The notes: generated by a model not told the origin, from the sequence alone. A stretch of 37,670 nt of DNA from Acidobacteria bacterium RBG_13_68_16 (GCA_001766905.1 MEKI01000051.1:2206-39875); one strand, 5' to 3'; numbered from the stretch's first letter, positions 25,456 through 33,208 are shown. Numbers and translations are program-made.

Positions 25456-25460
25456 TGTGC

Positions 25461-27131
25461 GTGCCCCTGGGAACCGTCGTGGTCAGCTTCGCCGGCGAGC
25501 GCCGCCAGGTGAACAGCGGAACCACGGTGGAGCAGTTCCTCGTCAACCAGTTCGGCAACGTGCCTCAGGACATCCTCGCCGCGTTGGTCAACCGCCGTCT
25601 CGTGATGTTGGATTTCCCCCTGAGGGGGTTCCAGGTCGAGCTGGAGGCGGTGCGGGTGGCCTCGCGCGAGGGCGAGGACGTGGCACGACGCAGCGCCGCG
25701 CTGATCCTGCTCGCGGCCGCACGTGAGTTGTACCCCGAGACTCGCCTGGTGGTCGGGCAGTCGCTCGGCGGGGGCTACTTCTTCTCCTGGCATGGGCCGG
25801 CTCCGCTCACGCCCCAGACGGTGGCCTCGCTCGCACGCCGCATGGACGAGATCTGCGCCGAGGACCGGCCACTTCTACGGCGGTCCGTGACGCTCGAGGA
25901 GGCCGAGGCGGTGTTCAGAGCGGCCGGCGAGCACAGCAAGCTCGCGTTGCTCGCCACGCATCGTTCCTCGACGGTGCCCGTCGTCGAGTGCGGGACGTTC
26001 GTCGACCTCGCGCACGGTCCTGTCGCTCCCTCGGCCGGCCGGGTGCGCGGCTTCGCGGTGGTGCCGTACGAGGACGGCCTGCTGCTGCGCTTCCCACGCA
26101 ACGGCGACCCGACCCACCTGCCTCCCCTTCACCCCCAGCCCAAGCTGTTCGCGTGTTACCGAGAAACCAGGCAGTGGAACGAGTTGCTGGGCGTCGCAAA
26201 CGTCGGCTCGCTGAACCGGCTGTGCCTGTCCCGCGACATCTCCGACGTGATCCGCATCGCCGAGGGCTTCCACGAGAAGAAGATCACGGCCGTTGCCGAC
26301 GCGATCACCGAACAACGCCAACGGGTTCACCTGGTCCTCGTCGCCGGGCCTTCCGCCTCCGGAAAGACCACGTTCATCCGTCGGCTCGCGATTCAGTTGC
26401 GCGTCAACGGCGTCCAGCCGGTGGGGCTCTCTCTCGACAACTACTTCCTGGACCGCGAGCGCACGCCCCTGGGAGCCGACGGCAAACCGGATTACGAAGC
26501 GGTCGAGGCGCTCGACCTCGACCTCTTTAACGCCCAGCTCGTCGCCCTGCTCGGCGGCGACGAGGTGGCGGTTCCCCGGTACGACTTCCTGCGCGGGCGA
26601 AGGACCGAGTCGGACCGTTGGGCGCGCCAGCAGCTCGCGCCCAACCAGGTACTGCTCGTGGAGGGTATCCACGCCCTCAACCACCGCCTCACCGCCGCTG
26701 TCCCCGAGGAGGCCAAGTTCCGGGTCTTCATCTCCGCGCTCACCCAGCTCACCCTGGACGACCACAACCGGATCTTCACCTCCGACTCGAGGCTGCTGCG
26801 CCGGATCGTGCGTGACCGGCTGTTCCGCGGCCACCCCACGACCCGCACGCTGGAGATGTGGAACAGCGTGCGCCGGGGCGAGGCGCGGGGGATCTTCCCG
26901 TTCCAGGAAGAGGCCGACGTGATCTTCAACTCGGCCCTCATCTACGAGCCGGCTGTGATGCGCGTCTACGCCGAGCGTTTCCTGCTGGAGGTCCCGCGCG
27001 AACACCCGGCGTACACGGAGGCCTACCGCCTGCTGAAGTTCCTGGCCTGGTTCGTGCCGGTCTTCCAGGACGACGTGCCACAGACCTCGATCCTACGGGA
27101 GTTCATCGGCGGGTCCGCCTTCGAAGACTAG
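25461..27131 (+). CDS. nucleoside (uridine-like) kinase with threonyl-tRNA-synthetase-like N-terminal domains
   Basis: 556 aa from the GTG at 25461; 566 aa if it starts at the ATG 25431. Residues 1-65 are a TGS-like domain (GTVVVSFAGERRQVNSGTTVEQFL) and about 80-220 resemble the threonyl/alanyl-tRNA synthetase second additional domain, including the HxxxH-type pair's neighbourhood (TRLVVGQSLGGGYFFSWHG). The C-terminal half is a P-loop kinase of the phosphoribulokinase/uridine kinase family: VAGPSASGKTTFIRRLA (residues 295-311), SLDNYFLDRERTP, PRYDFLRGRR and LLVEGIHALN. The family phosphorylates nucleosides; the exact substrate is unknown. Divergent from cysE. Confidence 0.88.
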   Translation: MPLGTVVVSFAGERRQVNSGTTVEQFLVNQFGNVPQDILAALVNRRLVMLDFPLRGFQVELEAVRVASREGEDVARRSAALILLAAARELYPETRLVVGQSLGGGYFFSWHGPAPLTPQTVASLARRMDEICAEDRPLLRRSVTLEEAEAVFRAAGEHSKLALLATHRSSTVPVVECGTFVDLAHGPVAPSAGRVRGFAVVPYEDGLLLRFPRNGDPTHLPPLHPQPKLFACYRETRQWNELLGVANVGSLNRLCLSRDISDVIRIAEGFHEKKITAVADAITEQRQRVHLVLVAGPSASGKTTFIRRLAIQLRVNGVQPVGLSLDNYFLDRERTPLGADGKPDYEAVEALDLDLFNAQLVALLGGDEVAVPRYDFLRGRRTESDRWARQQLAPNQVLLVEGIHALNHRLTAAVPEEAKFRVFISALTQLTLDDHNRIFTSDSRLLRRIVRDRLFRGHPTTRTLEMWNSVRRGEARGIFPFQEEADVIFNSALIYEPAVMRVYAERFLLEVPREHPAYTEAYRLLKFLAWFVPVFQDDVPQTSILREFIGGSAFED

Positions 27132-27158
27132 CTTCGCCAGCCCACACAACGAGTCAAA

Positions 27159-27241
27159 AGTTGATAGTTGACAGGAAAGGCTCATTTCCTCGCCGCTTTT
27201 CTGCCGTCGTTGGGCGAACGATGCCCTGTGGACTGTCGACT
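27159..27241. repeat. imperfect inverted repeat between convergent genes
   Basis: AGTTGATAGTTGACAGGA (27159-27176) matches the reverse complement of 27224-27241 (AGTCGACAGTCCACAGGG) at 13 of 18 positions. Inside, AGGAAA (27172-27177) and TTTCCT (27185-27190) can form a small hairpin with TTTT at 27197. It lies between the convergent kinase and pncA genes, so it may serve as a terminator. The rest of the 122-bp gap holds nothing recognisable. Confidence 0.5.
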
Positions 27242-27253
27242 GTGAAGCTTGCC

Positions 27254-27871
27254 CTACGCGGGGAGGGTGTCGCGCAGGACGACGCCGAGCGCGCGGATCT
27301 CGCCAAGGGTGCGCTCGGTGTGACCGGGAGGGGCTCCCACAGGCCGGGTGGCGGGGAGCACGATCTCGGCCGAGAAGCCGAGCTCGATCGCGTCGCGCGC
27401 CGAGGTGGCTGCGCAGTAGTCGGTGGTGAGCCCGACGATGACCACATGCTCGACGCCGAGCTCGCGCAGCATGCTCGCGAGCCCGGTGGGGTGCTCGCGG
27501 TGGTTGTCCCGGAACGCCGAGTAGCTGTCCACGCGCGGGTCCACCCCCTTGCGGATGATGGCGCGGAAGAACTGGCGTTCGAGCTCGGGGTGGAAGTCGG
27601 CGCCGGCGGTCGCCTGCACGCAGTGGTCGGGCCAAAGCACCTGCGAGATGCCGTCCAGATCGATGACCTCGAGCGGCTTCCGGCCGGGGTGCGAGGACGC
27701 GAAGGAGGCGTGGCCGGGGGGATGCCAGTCCTGGGTCGCAACGACCAGCGGGAAACGCGGCATGAGGCGGTTGATCACCGGAACCACTGCGTCCCCATCG
27801 GCCACGGCCAGGGCTCCACCCGGGCAGAAGTCGTTCTGCACGTCCACCACCACGAGTGCCCGGTGTTTCAT
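27254..27871 (-). CDS. pncA: nicotinamidase
   Basis: 205 aa, isochorismatase-like hydrolase fold. It converts nicotinamide to nicotinate for NAD salvage. The catalytic triad is visible: Asp in VVDVQNDFCPGG (residue 10), Lys in IIRKGVDPRVDSYSAF, and the nucleophile Cys in VIVGLTTDYCAATSA. The metal-binding DWHPPGHASFA is present. The start is the ATG at 27871, 3 nt after the HU stop, so the two are co-transcribed. Confidence 0.94.
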   Translation of the reverse strand: MKHRALVVVDVQNDFCPGGALAVADGDAVVPVINRLMPRFPLVVATQDWHPPGHASFASSHPGRKPLEVIDLDGISQVLWPDHCVQATAGADFHPELERQFFRAIIRKGVDPRVDSYSAFRDNHREHPTGLASMLRELGVEHVVIVGLTTDYCAATSARDAIELGFSAEIVLPATRPVGAPPGHTERTLGEIRALGVVLRDTLPA

Positions 27872-27874
27872 CGA

Positions 27875-28159
27875 CTAGACCTTGGGGTTCACCGCTCCCT
27901 TGAGCTCCTTGCCGGGGCGAAAGCGCACGGTTCGCGACGCGCTCACGGAAACCAGCTGGCCAGTGCGCGGGTTGCGAACCTCGCGAGCCGGACGCTCGGA
28001 GGTGTAGAAGCTCCCGAGGCCCGGGATCGCCACGCGCTCGCCGCTCCCCAACCACTGGGCCATCGTGTCGATCATCACCTCGATGGCGCGGGCGGCGTGT
28101 GCCTTCGGCAGCCCGGTTTCGAAAGCGATGCGCTCGACCAGCTCCGTTTTCCCCGCCAT
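27875..28159 (-). CDS. HU/IHF-family DNA-binding protein
   Basis: 94 aa from the ATG at 28159, which has GGGAGGCTGGAG upstream. A small dimeric nucleoid protein: the N-terminal helices (MAGKTELVERIAFETGLPKAHAA), then VAIPGLGSFYTSERPAREVRNPRTGQ, the arm signature with Pro, and the final VRFRPGKELKGAVN. HU and IHF cannot be separated with confidence from this. A TACACT box at 28243-28248 may be its -10. Confidence 0.93.
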   Translation of the reverse strand: MAGKTELVERIAFETGLPKAHAARAIEVMIDTMAQWLGSGERVAIPGLGSFYTSERPAREVRNPRTGQLVSVSASRTVRFRPGKELKGAVNPKV

Positions 28160-28242
28160 TCTCCAGCCTCCCTCAGCCGGCACCCCGCGCGGCCGGGACA
28201 TGTGCCCCTGCCCCGCGCGCGGCCACTCGCCGCAGCGCGAGT

Positions 28243-28248
28243 AGTGTA
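28243..28248 (-). promoter_or_regulatory. possible -10 box for the HU-family gene and pncA
   Basis: TACACT on the minus strand, about 84 nt before the HU ATG, in the short gap after rsmB. The same hexamer precedes fmt, the MFS gene and the Yip1-like gene. No -35 element is visible. Confidence 0.3.
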
Positions 28249-28271
28249 CGCCAAACCGGCGCGGGCGCCGC

Positions 28272-29522
28272 TCACGCCCGCCGACGCAGCAGGTGGACAG
28301 TGAAGCCGTCCCCCGCTACTCCCGGCGGGATCACCGCGCCCCCGCTCGGGAGCGCGCGGAACAGCAGCGCCGGAGCAACCGGAAGTACCTCCAGGTCAAG
28401 CCCCGCAACGACCGCGGCGTTCTCCTCGGGCTCCAGCGAGCAGGTGGCGTAGAGCAGCACCCCGCCGGGCGCCAGCAGCGCCGACGCGGCCTCCGCGAGG
28501 CGTGTCTGACCGACTGCGAGCCCGGCCAGATCCGCAGGCTGCAGGCGCCAGCGGATCTCCGGGTGGCGGCGGAGCGTACCGGTGCCCGAGCACGGGGCGT
28601 CCAGAAGCACCGCCTGGCAGCTGCCCGGTCTCAGCGGTGCGGCGAGGGCGTCGGAGACGACGACGCCCCGCCCCCTTTCCACGAGCGCCAGGGTGCCCCG
28701 CATGAGGAGGGTGCGGCGGAGGCTGCGATCGGCAGCAAACAGCCTGATACCCGGACGCTCGCTCGCCAGCACCAGGCTCTTGCCCCCCGGGGCGGCCGTC
28801 AGATCCGCGGTGAGCCCGGCCGCCTCCGGCAGCAGTCGCGCCACCGCCACCGCCGCCGGGTCGATCGCGTAAGCCTTCCCGGCCCGTAGCGCAGCGACCG
28901 CCACCTCCGCACCATTCGTGACAACGAGCACACCCGGCACGAGCGGGTGGGAATCCACTTCGCAGCCTGCCGCGGCGAGTTGCTCGCGAACGGTTACCGC
29001 CGCGAGGAGGCACAGCGGCGCGGGCTCCTGGTCGGCCGCGAGCGCAGCCGCCGCCTCGCTCCCGCCGAGCAGCGCGACCCAGCGCTGAACCAGCCACTCG
29101 GGGTGCGACAGGCGCAGCGGCAGAGGCACGTCGGGGTCATGTGGATCGGGCCACGGCTCCTCGATGGTCCGCCGGAGCACCGCGTTGACGAGACCGGCCG
29201 CCCGGGGCGCCAGAGCCTTGGCGACACGAACCGCCTCCATGACCGCCACCGGCGCCGGCGTGCGCATACGCCGGGCCTCGTAGAGCCCGACGCGCAGGGC
29301 AGCCCGTATCCTCTCGTCGAGTACCGAGAGCGGTTGGTGGAGGTGGCGCGCCAAAAGGTGGTCGAGGGTGAGCTGCCAGCGCAGAACCCCGAGAACCAGC
29401 TCGCGCTCCGCAGGCGTCGCGTGCGCCAGCAGGCGGGCCGCGTGGGCGCCCCGCCCGTCCACCCTCGCGAGCGCGATCACCGCGTGGCGGCGAGGGTCAG
29501 CGGAGTTTTTCTCCGGGGGCAA
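28272..29522 (-). CDS. rsmB: 16S rRNA cytosine-5 methyltransferase RsmB
   Basis: 416 aa. It methylates C967-type cytosines of 16S rRNA with SAM. The N-terminus is a NusB-like RNA-binding domain (RRHAVIALARVDG ... LVNAVLRR). The catalytic domain has DLTAAPGGKSLVLA (SAM site), LLDAPCSGTGTLRRHPEIRW with the release Cys, and LLYATCSLEPEEN with the catalytic Cys. The start is the TTG at 29522: GGGGA lies 5 nt upstream, and later starts would remove conserved residues. It overlaps the end of fmt by 26 nt. Confidence 0.9.
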   Translation of the reverse strand: MPPEKNSADPRRHAVIALARVDGRGAHAARLLAHATPAERELVLGVLRWQLTLDHLLARHLHQPLSVLDERIRAALRVGLYEARRMRTPAPVAVMEAVRVAKALAPRAAGLVNAVLRRTIEEPWPDPHDPDVPLPLRLSHPEWLVQRWVALLGGSEAAAALAADQEPAPLCLLAAVTVREQLAAAGCEVDSHPLVPGVLVVTNGAEVAVAALRAGKAYAIDPAAVAVARLLPEAAGLTADLTAAPGGKSLVLASERPGIRLFAADRSLRRTLLMRGTLALVERGRGVVVSDALAAPLRPGSCQAVLLDAPCSGTGTLRRHPEIRWRLQPADLAGLAVGQTRLAEAASALLAPGGVLLYATCSLEPEENAAVVAGLDLEVLPVAPALLFRALPSGGAVIPPGVAGDGFTVHLLRRRA

Positions 29523-30432
29523 CGCGTTCCCCGATGATGAAGGCGTCCGCCGGGATGCGACGCTTGCCTTCGCGCTGGACCTCGGTCACGAGCGCCACCG
29601 ACCCATCCCCGCACCGCACGGCGATCCCGGCCATCGACGCCGCCAGCACCGTGCCCGGTTCCTCGTTCCCCGGCCTTGCCTCGGACGTCTCCAGCCCGTG
29701 CACCTTGAGCCGCAGACCGCGGAAGTTGGTGAACAGTCCCGGCCAGGGGTCGAACGCCCGGCAGCGGCGCGCCAGCTCCTCGGCGGTCGATTTCCAGTCG
29801 ATACGCCCCATCCTTCGCTCCAGCTTGCCGGTCGTGGTGGCCAGGGCGTCGTCCTGGGGCTTCGGGGCGATGCTTCCGCGGGCCAGTCCGACGAGGGTTT
29901 CGACCAGGAGCTCGGCGCCCAGGCGGGCCAGGCGCGACTCCAGCTCCGGGGCGCGCTCTCGCGGTCCGACCGGCGAGGAGCGCTGGAGCAGGATCGGGCC
30001 CGTGTCCATCCCCTCGTCGAGGAGCATCGTGGTCACGCCGGTTTCCGCGTCCCCGGACAGGATCGCCCACTCGATCGGCGACGGTCCGCGATGACGGGGC
30101 AGCAGCGAGGGGTGGACGTTGACAAACCCGAATCGTGGGAGGCTCAACACCCGGGGCGAGATCAGGCGGCCGTAGGCGACCACCACCGCGGCGTCAGGGG
30201 CGAGGGCGCGCAGGCGGTTGGAGAACTCCTCGCCGCCGAGCTTGTCGGGCTGCGCCAACGGAAGGCCGAGGCGGCGCGCCGCCGGCACCACCGCCGGGGC
30301 CGCGATGCGCATGTGCCTCCCGGCCGGCCTGTCGGGCCTGGTGACGACCAGCTGCACCCCGTGCCCCGCGGCGACCACCGCCTCCAGTGAGGGCACGGCA
30401 AACTCCGGCGTCCCGAAAAAGACAATCCGCAC
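29497..30432 (-). CDS. fmt: methionyl-tRNA formyltransferase
   Basis: 311 aa. It formylates initiator Met-tRNA with 10-formyl-tetrahydrofolate. The start is the GTG at 30432 giving VRIVFFGTPEFAVPSLEAV, the family's opening. Key parts: GRLISPRVL, VNVHPSLLPRHRGPSPIEWAI with the catalytic His and the SLLP motif, and LLDEGMDTGPIL with the catalytic Asp. The frame stays open another 447 nt upstream through repeat copy C, but the family begins here. TACACT sits 6 nt before the GTG and no Shine-Dalgarno is present, so the message may be leaderless. No def (deformylase) gene adjoins it. Confidence 0.93.
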   Translation of the reverse strand: MRIVFFGTPEFAVPSLEAVVAAGHGVQLVVTRPDRPAGRHMRIAAPAVVPAARRLGLPLAQPDKLGGEEFSNRLRALAPDAAVVVAYGRLISPRVLSLPRFGFVNVHPSLLPRHRGPSPIEWAILSGDAETGVTTMLLDEGMDTGPILLQRSSPVGPRERAPELESRLARLGAELLVETLVGLARGSIAPKPQDDALATTTGKLERRMGRIDWKSTAEELARRCRAFDPWPGLFTNFRGLRLKVHGLETSEARPGNEEPGTVLAASMAGIAVRCGDGSVALVTEVQREGKRRIPADAFIIGERVAPGEKLR

Positions 30433-30438
30433 GCAGGG

Positions 30439-30444
30439 AGTGTA
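30439..30444 (-). promoter_or_regulatory. -10 box of a probable leaderless promoter for fmt-rsmB
   Basis: TACACT on the minus strand ends 6 nt before the GTG at 30432, the same geometry as for rel and the TPR gene. No ribosome site separates them. Confidence 0.5.
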
Positions 30445-30511
30445 CAAGAAGCGCACTCGCCGCTTCTTCCTGGGCTTCGCCCCACACCCTCTGCTGTCCG
30501 CGGCTTCCCGC

Positions 30512-30765
30512 TTCACCGCATGAGGCTCTTTGTTTTGCCCCGCGGGCTCGGAGCGGTCGCTCGGGCTGGGCATCGAGCCCGGCCCTCCGACCCGCCTGCG
30601 CGTGCGACCGAGCAGGGACGTCCCGCGGCGGGGCCCCTCGGTGTTCGTATGAAGCCACGCCAGCGATACCCCACCGCTGGACGCCCGCTCGGGACCCGCA
30701 CGCTCCGGCGAGATGGCTCCTTCCGCCCACGGGGCGGATCTCACCCCCATCCCCCTGTTCGCCAC
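30512..30765 (+). repeat. modular intergenic repeat, copy C
   Basis: 254 bp, about 85 percent identical by eye to copy A (3528-3780), same orientation on the plus strand. Begins TTCACCGCATGAGGCTCTTT and ends near GTTCGCCACGG. It lies between the divergent fmt and MFS genes. Confidence 0.85.
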
Positions 30766-30801
30766 GGCCTTGCTTGAGAAGGGAGGAATTCGCCGCGACG
30801 G

Positions 30802-30807
30802 TACACT
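30802..30807 (+). promoter_or_regulatory. -10 box for the MFS transporter gene
   Basis: TACACT, about 22 nt before the ATG at 30830. GGAGG (30821-30825) provides the ribosome site. TTGAGA at 30774-30779 is 22 nt upstream, too far for a normal -35. Confidence 0.4.
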
Positions 30808-30829
30808 CGTTGGCGCCCGAGGAGGTGGC

Positions 30830-32032
30830 ATGCGATCCCCCCGACGCGCACTCACGACCCTCTTCCTGATCGTCTTCACCGATCTGGTGGGTTTCGGGAT
30901 CGTGATCCCCCTGCTGCCGCTCTACGCCGAGCACTACCGCCCGGCGCCCTGGGTGTTCGGACTGCTCATGGCCACGTACTCGGCGATGCAGTTCGTTTTC
31001 TCGCCCATCCTGGGACGTCTCTCCGACCGCGTCGGGCGCCGCCCGGTGCTGCTCATCTCGCTCACAGGGTCGGTGGTCGGGTTCGTGATGTTCGCGCTCG
31101 CCGACTCGCTCCTCTGGCTGTTCGCCTCGCGCCTGTTGGCTGGCATCGCCGGCGGCAACATCGCCACGGCACAAGCCGTGATCGCCGACACCACGAAGCC
31201 CGAGGACCGGGCGCGCGGCATGGGCCTGATCGGCGCCGCCTTCGGGCTTGGCTTCATCGCCGGCCCGGCCCTCGCCGGCCTGCTTGCGCCGATCAGCCTC
31301 GCCGCACCCGGGTGGGGGGCCGCCGCCTGTTCCGCGGTCGCCTTCGCGATGACGTTCCTCTACCTCCCGGAGACACGGCCGGTCGGGACCGCGGTCGCGC
31401 CCTCGAGCCCTGCGTCAGGTGTGGCGCGCCTCGCGTTTGCCTGGCGCCACCCCCAGCTCGGCCCGTTGATGCTGATCGGCTTCGCGGTGGTCACCGGGTT
31501 CGCGGCGTTCGAGGTCACCTTCGCGCAGTTCCTCCACGACCGGCTCGCCCTGCCCCACTCCGGCGTCAGCTTCCTGTTCGTGTACGTCGGCGTGCTGGCG
31601 GCCGTAGTCCAGGGCGTCCTGGTCGGCCGGGCAACGCGGTGGCTGGGCGAGAGGAGGCTGGTGATCGGCGGACTCGCCCTAGGCGCTTTCGGGCTCCTGC
31701 TGCTGGCCTCGGCGCACCGCCTCCGCGTCGTGCTCGCGGTGCTGCCGGCCCTGTCGCTGGGTATCGGCATGGTGATGCCGTCGCTGGCGGCGCTGGTCTC
31801 GCGTGGCGCGGACGCGGATCAGCAGGGGATGGCGCTCGGGGCGTTCCAGGGGATCTCGTCGCTGGCCCGGGTGGTGGGCCCCTTCGCCGCCGAGGTGGCT
31901 CTCGGTTCGTGGGGCGTTGCGGCGCCCCAGGTGGGGGCCGCGGTGCTGGCGGCTGCTGCTGCCGGCGGAGCCGCAACGGTGCTGCGGAGGGCGGGCTCGG
32001 ACCCTGCGCGACCGCACAACGGGCAGACGTAA
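30830..32032 (+). CDS. major facilitator superfamily transporter (TetA-like, DHA1 type)
   Basis: 400 aa from the ATG at 30830 with GGAGG 4 nt upstream. Twelve hydrophobic segments can be traced. The first loop has the MFS motif GRLSDRVGRRPVLL, and the fifth helix region GLGFIAGPALAGLL fits the antiporter motif C. LIVFTDLVGFGIVIPLLPLYAE at the start is typical of TetA-like drug efflux proteins. The substrate cannot be told from sequence. A CoA-binding protein follows 18 bp later. Confidence 0.9.
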   Translation: MRSPRRALTTLFLIVFTDLVGFGIVIPLLPLYAEHYRPAPWVFGLLMATYSAMQFVFSPILGRLSDRVGRRPVLLISLTGSVVGFVMFALADSLLWLFASRLLAGIAGGNIATAQAVIADTTKPEDRARGMGLIGAAFGLGFIAGPALAGLLAPISLAAPGWGAAACSAVAFAMTFLYLPETRPVGTAVAPSSPASGVARLAFAWRHPQLGPLMLIGFAVVTGFAAFEVTFAQFLHDRLALPHSGVSFLFVYVGVLAAVVQGVLVGRATRWLGERRLVIGGLALGAFGLLLLASAHRLRVVLAVLPALSLGIGMVMPSLAALVSRGADADQQGMALGAFQGISSLARVVGPFAAEVALGSWGVAAPQVGAAVLAAAAAGGAATVLRRAGSDPARPHNGQT

Positions 32033-32050
32033 GGTGTCAAGGAGGACGTG

Positions 32051-32500
32051 ATGAGAGAGCAGAGCTGCGAGCTGCCGATGTCCAACGCCAGCGAGCGCGA
32101 GATCGACGAGATCCTCGCGAGCGCCAGGACCATTGCGGTCGTCGGGCTCTCCGACAGGTCCGACCGCGAGTCCAACATGGTGGCGCACTACCTTCAGGCG
32201 AATGGCTATCGCATCATCCCCGTCAACCCGGCGGTGGCCGGGGTGCTGGGCGAGCGGAGCTACCCCGACCTGGGCTCAATCCCGCCGGAGATCGCGATCG
32301 ACGTGGTGGACATCTTCCGCAAGCCGGAGTTCATCCCGGCAATCGTTGACAAGGCAATCACGCGCGGTGCGAGGGTCGTCTGGATGCAGCTCGGGCTCGC
32401 CCATAACGCCGCCGCCCAGAAGGCGCGCGAGGCGGGGCTGATCGTCGTGATGGACCGCTGCATGAAGGTGGAGCACGCCCGCTGGTCCGCCCGGGTCTGA
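32051..32500 (+). CDS. CoA-binding protein (YccU-type)
   Basis: 149 aa from the ATG at 32051; GGAGG (32041-32045) is 5 nt upstream, which favours this ATG over the GTG at 32048. A single Rossmann-like CoA-binding domain: TIAVVGLSDRSDRESNMVAHYLQANGYRIIPVNP, then VDIFRKPEFIP, VVWMQLGLAHNAAA and the final VVMDRCMKVEH. The family is small and cytoplasmic, of uncertain role (proposed CoA or acyl-CoA binding). It is probably in one transcript with the MFS gene. Confidence 0.92.
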   Translation: MREQSCELPMSNASEREIDEILASARTIAVVGLSDRSDRESNMVAHYLQANGYRIIPVNPAVAGVLGERSYPDLGSIPPEIAIDVVDIFRKPEFIPAIVDKAITRGARVVWMQLGLAHNAAAQKAREAGLIVVMDRCMKVEHARWSARV

Positions 32501-32528
32501 GGCAGGCTCGCCCGTTGACAGCGCCTGC

Positions 32529-32555
32529 TTGCGTCACCATGCCCTTTGCTATACT
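32529..32555 (+). promoter_or_regulatory. promoter for infC
   Basis: TATACT (32550-32555) preceded by TGC, i.e. an extended -10. TTGCGT (32529-32534) is 15 nt upstream as a weak -35. A textbook TTGACA at 32515-32520 is 29 nt away and too far. The leader would be about 60 nt. Confidence 0.55.
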
Positions 32556-32605
32556 TCGCCGGTCCAGCTCCAGCGCTCGGACAACGGGGGACCAGAGGTC
32601 CGCCC

Positions 32606-32615
32606 AAGGAGGAGG
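32606..32615 (+). promoter_or_regulatory. strong ribosome site that sets the ATC start of infC
   Basis: AAGGAGGAGG lies 5 nt before ATC at 32621. No ATG, GTG or TTG is at a workable distance in the infC frame, so the ribosome site points at the ATC. Confidence 0.75.
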
Positions 32616-32620
32616 CTCTC

Positions 32621-33151
32621 ATCGCCGACGAACGTGATCGTACAAGAGTGAACGAGATGATCCGGCTCTCGCCCGTGCGTCTCGTGGATGCCGACGGGAG
32701 CCAGGTCGGCATCGTCCCCGTCGAAGAAGCCATGGCGCTCGCCCGCACGCGCGGCCTCGATCTCGTCGAGGTTGCCCCCACCGCAAGGCCCATCGTCTGC
32801 AAGATCATGGACTGGGGGAAGTACCGCTACGAGATGGAGAAGAAGGCACGCCAGGCGCGTCGCAAGGAGCACCAAATCGAGGTCAAGGAGGTCAAGTTCC
32901 GCCCCGGCGTGGCGGACCACGACTTCCACACCAAACTCTCGATGGTGAAGAGGTTTCTCCAGCAGGGGAAGCACGTAAAGGTCACGATCATGTTCCGGCG
33001 GCGCGAGATGCGCCGGCCGGAAAACGGCTACGAGGTGCTCGAGCGCATCAAGGAGGAGCTTGCCGAGATCATCCGCCTCGAGCGCGACGCCGGCCCGCTG
33101 GAGGGGCGCGACCTCACCATGGTCCTCGCCCCCGGACGAAAGACCGCCTAG
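32621..33151 (+). CDS. infC: translation initiation factor IF-3
   Basis: 176 aa if it starts at ATC 32621. IF-3 keeps the 30S subunit free and checks initiation codons. The protein begins IADERDRTRVNEMIRLSPVRLVD, where IF-3 proteins normally begin, and shows DLVEVAPTARPIVCKIMDWGKYRYE, the conserved IF-3 signature, and VKVTIMFRRREMRRPENG. AUU or AUC starts are known for infC in several bacteria and let IF-3 repress its own translation. The usual followers rpmI and rplT are absent. Confidence 0.93.
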   Translation: MADERDRTRVNEMIRLSPVRLVDADGSQVGIVPVEEAMALARTRGLDLVEVAPTARPIVCKIMDWGKYRYEMEKKARQARRKEHQIEVKEVKFRPGVADHDFHTKLSMVKRFLQQGKHVKVTIMFRRREMRRPENGYEVLERIKEELAEIIRLERDAGPLEGRDLTMVLAPGRKTA

Positions 33152-33208
33152 GCGTCCGTCACTGACCGCGAGGCCTCGAGTACCAACCGTGAAAACCCGA
33201 AAGCGCCC
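33152..33208 (+). other. infC downstream spacer with a possible rpmI remnant
   Basis: In the frame GTA at about 33180 the sequence reads VPTVKTRKR, similar to the start of ribosomal protein L35 (MPK-KTRK type), with GAGG a few nt upstream. It then runs into the hairpin repeat and stops. The match is only about nine residues and could be chance. Confidence 0.2.

Larger units (their letters stand above)
30433..30829. other. divergent intergenic region between fmt and the MFS gene
   Basis: 397 bp. It holds a leaderless-type -10 box for fmt (30439-30444), repeat copy C (30512-30765) and a -10 box for the MFS gene (30802-30807). No separate gene was recognised; the open frame on the minus strand is the repeat's own frame joined to fmt. 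Confidence 0.7.

Noticed and set aside
32515-32520. TTGACA as the -35 box of infC
   Set aside because: It is 29 nt from TATACT, far beyond the 15-19 nt limit, and no -10 box lies at the right distance.
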